Assembly (NCBI RefSeq): GCF_014650575.1
Contig: NZ_BMVF01000025.1
Location: forward strand, 1-64,000
Length of the DNA stretch: 64,000 nucleotides
Direction: 5' to 3'
Source of the DNA: Streptomyces naganishii JCM 4654
GTDB lineage: Bacteria; Actinomycetota; Actinomycetes; Streptomycetales; Streptomycetaceae
The position numbers and the translations under genes were made by a program. Position 1 is the first letter of the stretch. Every line of letters begins with the position of its first letter. Of this stretch, positions 58,923 through 64,000 are shown in pieces. The notes under the pieces are model-generated. The model searched no databases and was not told where the DNA came from. It worked only from the letters and a program-made list of their open reading frames with translations.

Positions 58923-61724
58923 ATGGAGGTTTCTTCCGGGCGCCCTCGGAGCCCGGAACGTCATCCGCTCACCGGACACCCGCGGCGGCGCCGGGGCTTC
59001 CTGCTGAACGTGCACAGTGCGGCCGGCCAGGTGTTCCTGCTCCAGGTCGCCATCGTGGTCGTGCTGGTCCTGGCCGCGGTGGCGGCCATGGTGTTCCAGA
59101 CGGCGCGGGACGCGGTGCAGCGGGGCCGCCGTGAGTCGGTCGTCGCGGCCCAGTCGTTCGCGAGTGCCCCCGGCACGGCGGCGGCACTGCAGAGCCGCCA
59201 CCCGACGGCGGTGCTCCAGCCGCGGGCCGAGGAGGCGCGCAAGCGCACGGGCGTCGACTTCATCGTCGCCATGAACACGCAAGGCATCCGCTACACGTAT
59301 CCCTATCCGCAGGAGATAGGAAAGAAGTTCGTCGGCACCATCGCGCCGGCGGTGAACGGCCGGACCGTGATCGAGCAGGCCGGCGGGCCGCCCCTGCCCG
59401 CGGGCGGGGGCACGGACGTGCAGGCCGTGGTCCCGGTGACCGACTCGCGCGGCAAGGTGGTCGGTCTGGTCTCCGCCGGAATCACGGTCAGGAACGTATC
59501 GGCACTGTGGCTGCCCCAGCTGCCGATCATCCTGGGCAGCGGGGCCGCCGCGCTGGGGATGGCCACAGCCGGGACGACGCTGGTGGCGCGGCGGTTGCGC
59601 CGGCAGACGCGAGGCCTGGCCCCGGAGGAGCTGGCGAGCCTGTACGAGCACCACGACGCGGTGCTGCACTCGGTACGCGAAGGGGTGCTGATCACCAGCG
59701 CCGACGGGCGGCTCCTGCTGGTCAACGACGAGGCCAGACGGTTGGTGGACCTGCCGGCCGATGTCGAAGGACGTCCGGTACGGGAACTGGGGCTGCCAGA
59801 GTCTGTCATGTGTCTGCTGTCGTCGTCGGAGGAGGTCACCGACGAGGTGCATCTCGTCGGTGACCGGTTGCTGACGGTCAACAGGCGGCCGACGCATGGG
59901 CACGGCGGCCTGGGAGGCAATGTCGTGACCCTGCGGGACACCACGGAGCTGGCGGCGGTCTCGGGGCGGGCGGAGGCCGCGCGGGAGCGGTTGATGCTGC
60001 TGTACGAGGCCGGGGTGGGGATCGGCACCACGCTGGACGTGGAGCGCACTGCCCAGGAGTTGGCCGACGTCGCGGCGCCGCGGTTCGCCGACCTGGTGAC
60101 GGTGGACCTCCTGGACGCGGTGACGCGCGGGTGGGAACCGACGGCGGAGGGCTGGCGGAACCTGCGCCGGGCGGCCGTCGGCGGTGAGCAGCGGTCGATT
60201 CCGGTGTGCCCGCCGGGCGAGGTGGTCACGTTCTCGAGCCGGGCGCCGCAGTTGCGCGCGCTGCAGGAGCGGCGGGGCATGCTGGAGACGGATCTGAGAC
60301 AGGCGCACGACTGGTGGGAACAGGGCCCGGAGCGCGCCCGGAAGGCCGCGGAGCACAGCTTGCGTTCACTGGTCACCGTACCGCTGCGGGCGCGCGATGT
60401 ACCGCTGGGCGTGGCGAACTTCTACCGGGCAGCGGACTCCCCGGCATTTCAGCCGGACGACCTCTCCTTCGCGGAGGAACTGGCCGCGCGAGCGGCCACC
60501 GCCATCGACAACGCCCGCAGGTTCACCCGGGAGCACGCGATGGCGGTGACCTTGCAGCGCAGCCTGCTGCCGCGGGCCCAGCCGGACCAGGACACACTGC
60601 AGGTGGCCTGGCGGTATCTGCCCGCGGAGGCGGGGGTGGGCGGGGACTGGTTCGATGTCATCCCCCTTGCCGGAATGCGGGTCGCACTGGTCATGGGCGA
60701 CGTCGTGGGGCACGGCCTGCAAGCGGCGGCGACCATGGGGCGGCTGCGCACCGCGGTGCACAACTTTTCCACTCTGGACCTCCCCGTCGACGAGGTGCTG
60801 GGGAACCTGGACGATCTCGTCATCCGCATGGGCGAGGAGGAGAGGGCGGGCGATGCGGCGGACGGCCATGAGGGGATGGGTGTGACCGGGGCGACATGTC
60901 TCTACGCGGTCTACGACCCGGTTGCGGGGACGTGCACGATGGCCCGGGCGGGGCACCCGGAGCCGGTGGCAGTGTGGCCGGACGGGACGGTGGCCTGTCC
61001 CGGCGTTCCGGCCTCGCCGCCGCTCGGTCTGGGTGGTCACCCCTTCGAGACCGCCGAGATCGCGCTGCCGGAGGGTTCACAGCTGGTGCTGTACACCGAC
61101 GGACTGGTGGACGAACGCGCCCACGACATCGACGTGGGCATGGAGCGGCTGCGAAACGCCCTGGCCGGCTCGGGGGGCCGCGCTCCGGAGGAGACGTGCC
61201 AGGCGGTGATCGATGCGCTGAAGCCGTCGCACGCCTCCGACGACGTCGCACTGCTGGTGGCGTGCACCCGGGTGCTCCCGTCCTCGCACGTGGCGCAGTG
61301 GGCTGTACCACCGGACCCGGCGGCGGTCCCCGAGGTGCGCGAGCGGTGCAGGCGGACGTTGCGTGAGTGGGGGCTGGGGGAGGCCGGCTTCGCCACCGAG
61401 CTGATCCTCAGCGAGTTGGTCACGAACGCGATCCGGTACGGCTCGCCTCCGGTCGGCGTGCGGCTCCTGCGTGGGCGCTGCCTCGTCTGCGAGGTGTCGG
61501 ACGGCAGCGGAACCTCCCCGCGTCTGCGGCGGGCGGCGACAACGGACGAGGGCGGGCGTGGGCTGTTCCTGGTGGCGCAGTTCGCTCAGCGGTGGGGAAC
61601 GCGGTACACGACCCACGGCAAGGTCATCTGGACTGAGCAACTCCTCGTCGACGGCACGCCCGCCGCCACGAGCCACGCGCCGGTCGACTTCCTCCTCGAC
61701 CAGTTCGACGACCTGGAAACGTGA
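58923..61724 (+). CDS. Membrane sensor phosphatase: CACHE, PAS, GAF, SpoIIE PP2C and HATPase domains
   Basis: 933 residues from ATG 58923; GAAGGG is close upstream. Membrane helix 1 VFLLQVAIVVVLVLAAVAAM (about 37-56), an extracytoplasmic single CACHE-like sensor (RTGVDFIVAMNTQGIRYTYP, DVQAVVPVTDSRGKVVGLVS) and helix 2 (about 197-222). A PAS domain (HHDAVLHSVREGVLITSADG) follows at about 240-345 and a GAF domain at about 360-560. The SpoIIE phosphatase domain (VGGDWFDVIPLAGMRVALVM, GDVVGHGLQAAATMGRLRTA, LVLYTDGLVDERAHD) is next, then a HATPase anti-sigma kinase-like domain (ELILSELVTNAIRYGSPPVG, DEGGRGLFLVAQFAQRWGTR). It should control STAS antagonists in a partner-switching pathway. Confidence 0.9.
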   Translation: MEVSSGRPRSPERHPLTGHPRRRRGFLLNVHSAAGQVFLLQVAIVVVLVLAAVAAMVFQTARDAVQRGRRESVVAAQSFASAPGTAAALQSRHPTAVLQPRAEEARKRTGVDFIVAMNTQGIRYTYPYPQEIGKKFVGTIAPAVNGRTVIEQAGGPPLPAGGGTDVQAVVPVTDSRGKVVGLVSAGITVRNVSALWLPQLPIILGSGAAALGMATAGTTLVARRLRRQTRGLAPEELASLYEHHDAVLHSVREGVLITSADGRLLLVNDEARRLVDLPADVEGRPVRELGLPESVMCLLSSSEEVTDEVHLVGDRLLTVNRRPTHGHGGLGGNVVTLRDTTELAAVSGRAEAARERLMLLYEAGVGIGTTLDVERTAQELADVAAPRFADLVTVDLLDAVTRGWEPTAEGWRNLRRAAVGGEQRSIPVCPPGEVVTFSSRAPQLRALQERRGMLETDLRQAHDWWEQGPERARKAAEHSLRSLVTVPLRARDVPLGVANFYRAADSPAFQPDDLSFAEELAARAATAIDNARRFTREHAMAVTLQRSLLPRAQPDQDTLQVAWRYLPAEAGVGGDWFDVIPLAGMRVALVMGDVVGHGLQAAATMGRLRTAVHNFSTLDLPVDEVLGNLDDLVIRMGEEERAGDAADGHEGMGVTGATCLYAVYDPVAGTCTMARAGHPEPVAVWPDGTVACPGVPASPPLGLGGHPFETAEIALPEGSQLVLYTDGLVDERAHDIDVGMERLRNALAGSGGRAPEETCQAVIDALKPSHASDDVALLVACTRVLPSSHVAQWAVPPDPAAVPEVRERCRRTLREWGLGEAGFATELILSELVTNAIRYGSPPVGVRLLRGRCLVCEVSDGSGTSPRLRRAATTDEGGRGLFLVAQFAQRWGTRYTTHGKVIWTEQLLVDGTPAATSHAPVDFLLDQFDDLET

Positions 61725-61779
61725 ACGCGTGTGGTCCACGGGGGCGCCTCACCCTGAGCGGACGGCCCGTAACGCCCGA

Positions 61780-61935
61780 GGGTGGCACACCTTTCCCCCG
61801 CCCCGCGCGAGGTCGCTTGGGTGCTGCGGCCCGGCGGCACCTTCGTGTACACCGCCCGCCACACTGGCGACGCTCACCGCGGCACCGGCAGCCCGCGGGG
61901 ACGACATCTTCGAACACGGTGGATCCGCTCGCCTC
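61780..61935 (+). pseudogene. SAM-dependent methyltransferase fragment
   Basis: Reads REVAWVLRPGGTFVYTARHT, then GDAHRGTGSPRG, the post-I motif region (R-x-L-K/R-P-G-G-x-x-x-x-x) of class I methyltransferases. A frame change leads to DDIFEHGGSA. Motif I and the rest of the protein are absent. A relic about 55 bases after the phosphatase gene. Confidence 0.5.
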
Positions 61936-62109
61936 ATGGCTGCCGTGGACGGTTGCTCAGTGCTCTTGCGCAGGGCCGTTGGGGGCAGAATGGGCCGCGC
62001 AGCCGTCGGTGTCATCGAGGGCGGAGTCCGGGACTGCGGCGGCGTGCCAGGACGGCACGTAGGGGAGAGGAAGCGGCGGCACCTGCCAGCCGGCAGCGGC
62101 CCATTGAAC

Positions 62110-62905
62110 GAACCGGTAGGCACCTGCCCCGGCGGGACGAACAGATGGTCCGTCTCGAACGGCATGTGAAGGACCTCGTCGCCTCCCATGGCACGGTCGA
62201 GGGCCGGAAAATGCTGCACCGGTACGCGACGTCGCATCTCCTGCGTCGGCTTCGCCGACGCAGCCGCGGCAAAGAGATTACGCACTACCGGCTCGCGAGC
62301 GCACGGCAACATCTGCCGGCGGCCGTCCACCTCCTGGACTGGCTCGAAGAGGAGAATCTGACCCTTCCAACCTGCCGTCAGGCCGACCTTGAACGCTGGA
62401 TGACCAGCGACGATGTCCGCCATCGCCGGGGGCAGGACACTTCGTGCGCTGGGCCCTGTCCCAGAACATCACCGGCGACCTCAGCTTCCCTGCCGAGCGA
62501 TGGAACGGACCCTCCCAGGCCATGGTCGACGAGGCCCGCTGGAACACCGCCCGAGCCTGCTGCACGACGACACTCTCAAGCCTGAAGACCGCCTGTGGAG
62601 ACGGACGGAGCCGTTCGCATCCGCCTCGGCGTCGTGCCGGTCGAGCTTCCCGCACCCGTCGCTGACCTGGCCCGTCAGCAGGTCGCGGCCCGCCGCAGCC
62701 ATGCCGTTCTCGGCCGGACAGAGTCACACTGGCTGTTCCCCGGCGGCCGGCTCGGCCGGCCGATCGGTGCCTGGTCCATGGGCGAGAGGCTCCGCAAACT
62801 CGGCATCCGGCTTGCGGAAGCCCGCTCTACCGCCCTGTTCCAGCTCGCCACCGAGCATCCTCGCCAAGTGCGAATGGATCAAGGATACCGGGTACCGCAC
62901 CCAAG
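62110..62905 (+). pseudogene. Site-specific integrase (tyrosine recombinase-like), multiply frameshifted
   Basis: Successive frames give VRLERHVKDLVASHGTVEGR, KMLHRYATSHLLRRLRRRSR, GKEITHYRLASARQHLPAAV, LDWLEEENLTLPTCRQADLE, AERWNGPSQAMVDEARWNTA, GAVRIRLGVVPVELPAPVAD and SMGERLRKLGIRLAEARSTA. This order corresponds to a large Streptomyces integrase-like family whose members are usually 400-700 residues. At least three frame changes (near 62445, 62560 and 62600) and a missing beginning and end show decay. It is the second integrase relic in the window. Confidence 0.65.
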
Positions 62906-63085
62906 GTGATCGGCCATGGCGCCTGCCGCGGGATCGGTGTGGAAGTTGTCCAGCGTGATGCCGGTGTCGAGGGCTTGGTTGTGGTCTCGCGGCGTTGGGT
63001 CGTGGAGTGGTTCTTGGACCGGCTCGTGCACTGCCGCTGTTTGGCCCGTGCCTGCGGAAGTCCGCGCTCACCGGTTCGGAGCCGT
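62906..63085 (+). pseudogene. IS5-type transposase, C-terminal fragment
   Basis: Reads GIGVEVVQRDAGVEGLVVVS, then RRWVVEWFLDRLVHCRCLAR, the C-terminal R-R-W-V-V-E-x-x-x-x-x-L segment of DDE IS5 transposases, where the usual catalytic Glu is in VVERT; here VVEWF keeps the Glu. Everything upstream of this part is missing. It ends where the G/T-skewed region begins. Confidence 0.6.
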
Positions 63086-63089
63086 TTTC

Positions 63090-63625
63090 TTTGTGGTTGG
63101 GAAGGTGTGGGGGGTGGTTTTTGGGGTGGATGTGGGTCTGGTCCGGGGTTGTTGGTGGGGTGGGGTGGGGTGGGGTGGGGGGGGTGGGGGGTGTTGGGCA
63201 TTGCGGTGATTTCGGGTGGGTGTGGGTTGGTGGGTGCTTTGGGGGTGTATAGGGGGAGCAGTGGTGGATGGGTGGTGTCGAGGTGAGGCGTTTTCTGCTG
63301 GGCTGTTGGAGGTGGTTGGGGTGTTCGGGCGGGGTCCGTTCGGGTGGGGTCTGCCGGTGTGTTGTGCGCTGTTGCTGTGGGTGCTGTGGGTGCTGTGGGG
63401 TTAGTGGATCGTCGATGAGAGTTTTGTGGAGGTGCTCGGCGCTGTGCTGGGATTGCTGGGCTCGAGGGTTGTGGCGGTTTTCGGTGGGGTTGTGGGGGTG
63501 GTGCCGGGCTGGTTTGGAGGTGTGGTGACTGTGGCGGGGACACGGTTGGCTTGTGGTGCCGGCGGGGGGTGCTGGTGTTTGTCGGGTTTCGGTGTGCTGG
63601 TGCGGGGTGGGGCTGAGGGTCTGTC
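63090..63625. other. Strongly G/T-skewed low-complexity region
   Basis: The plus strand is almost all G and T, including repeated GGTGGGG and GGGTGG units around 63150-63190 and many GTG/TGG runs. No C-rich counterpart exists, so strand asymmetry is extreme. ORFs here are Gly/Trp/Cys-rich on one strand and Pro/Thr-rich on the other and are not credible genes. The multiple G-runs could form quadruplexes on the plus strand. Confidence 0.7.
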
Positions 63626-64000
63626 ATGTCGTGGGTGAAGGGCGCGCTTGCTGCTGGTTTTCGTCTGTGCGCTCTGGGAGTTTTCCTGCGGTGCCGTCGC
63701 CGTCGCCGTGGTGTCGGGTTTGTGTTGTGGGTGGTTGTGGGTGTTGTCCTTGCTGGGGTGGGCTGGGTTGTGGTCACCGGTTTGTGGGCTGGTGTGGAGG
63801 TGGCCGCGGTCCGGAGCGATTTGGGAACGTTGCGCAGTTCGTTGGCGGCGGCGCCTGGAAACCGGGGCGGGGGCCGCAGGGAAGTCGCTGAGGGTACGGT
63901 TCGTTCGGTGGCGGTCGGGGCGCACCGCGCGCACTGGCTGACGACAGGTCCGGCGTGGTACGTGGCAGCGCATCTGCCGGGGATCGGTGGTCCTTTTCGC
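63626..64000 (+). CDS. DUF4012-like membrane protein, N-terminal part (runs off the window)
   Basis: ATG 63626 with GAGGG six bases upstream; open to the window end, 125 codons seen. A basic cytosolic start (SWVKGALAAGFRLCALGVFL, RCRRRRR) is followed by one membrane helix (GFVLWVVVGVVLAGVGWVVV). An extracytoplasmic segment then begins, containing LGTLRSSLAAAPGNRG and ending in HWLTTGPAWYVAAHLPGIGG PFR. The T-x-G-P-A-W-x-x-A-x-x-L-P-x-x-G-x-P pattern is that of actinobacterial DUF4012 proteins, whose function is unknown. Codon third positions are unusually rich in G and T, continuing the skew of the upstream region, which marks it as different from its neighbours. Confidence 0.65.
   Translation, partial: MSWVKGALAAGFRLCALGVFLRCRRRRRGVGFVLWVVVGVVLAGVGWVVVTGLWAGVEVAAVRSDLGTLRSSLAAAPGNRGGGRREVAEGTVRSVAVGAHRAHWLTTGPAWYVAAHLPGIGGPFR

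Noticed and set aside
62827..63777. Long minus-strand ORF rich in Pro and Thr across the G/T-skewed region
   Set aside because: The translation is low-complexity and comes only from the C/A-only composition of that strand. It has no ribosome binding site and ends inside transposase debris.
1..64000. CRISPR arrays, rRNA genes and prophage structural modules
   Set aside because: No regularly spaced short repeats, ribosomal RNA sequence or tail/capsid-like genes were seen anywhere in the window.

Overview
The window is high-G+C actinobacterial chromosome, almost certainly Streptomyces. It has frequent GTG/TTG starts behind GGAG-type ribosome binding sites, many ATGA/GTGA gene overlaps, a PAS-GAF-SpoIIE-HATPase phosphatase, STAS and PucR proteins, and many Streptomyces-type IS remnants. 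The mix of intact catabolic operons and dense IS/pseudogene debris suggests an accessory, probably arm-like, region rather than core chromosome.

Layout. 1-8.9 kb: the end of a group II intron protein, then a translationally coupled operon of tandem-GNAT, LuxE-like acyl-protein synthetase and a LuxC/PaaK-like fusion. A PucR regulator, a divergent alkyl-sulfatase-like hydrolase and a secreted PI-PLC-like protein follow. 8.9-18.6 kb: a debris field with an IS5-type element, a 20-bp direct repeat shaped like a tRNA T-arm, an integrase fragment, and an IS481 element abutting a truncated polysaccharide deacetylase. It also holds intact genes for a secreted protein, a D-Ala-D-Ala carboxypeptidase, a DUF2127-type membrane protein and a STAS protein. 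18.6-22.7 kb: GntR and TcuA-like genes next to a cut-off GntP-type permease, then IS256 and other transposase remnants. 22.7-31.3 kb: a two-component flavin monooxygenase pair, a HAD phosphatase, aldose epimerase plus glucose dehydrogenase, a sugar porter and a KimA-like K+ transporter.

31.6-36.4 kb: an F420-reductase fragment, small proteins, and a damaged sugar-acid locus (gntP, broken kdgD, divergent IclR gene with two tandem palindromic operators). 36.9-44.8 kb: an intact N-acyl-amino-acid operon of amidohydrolase, M20 peptidase, GNAT and racemase, followed by a PucR regulator and an MFS transporter. 45.2-52.2 kb: ADP-ribosylglycohydrolase, then an ABC transporter coupled to a large secreted YncE-phosphoesterase fusion. 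52.5-54.1 kb: transposase and molybdopterin-oxidoreductase remnants. 54.3-56.2 kb: an overlapping trio (small membrane protein, ECF-like sigma factor, LD/R-rich repetitive protein) that I regard as one of the two best candidates for an undescribed system. The other is the LuxE-LuxC/PaaK operon at the start.

56.3-61.7 kb: haloalkane dehalogenase, NmrA-like reductase, divergent TetR regulator with a palindromic operator, and the large phosphatase. 61.8-64 kb: methyltransferase, integrase and transposase remnants, a strongly G/T-skewed stretch, and the start of a DUF4012-like gene that runs off the window. No rRNA, intact tRNA or CRISPR array was seen. All family assignments come from reading motifs and from memory of the families; no database search was run.
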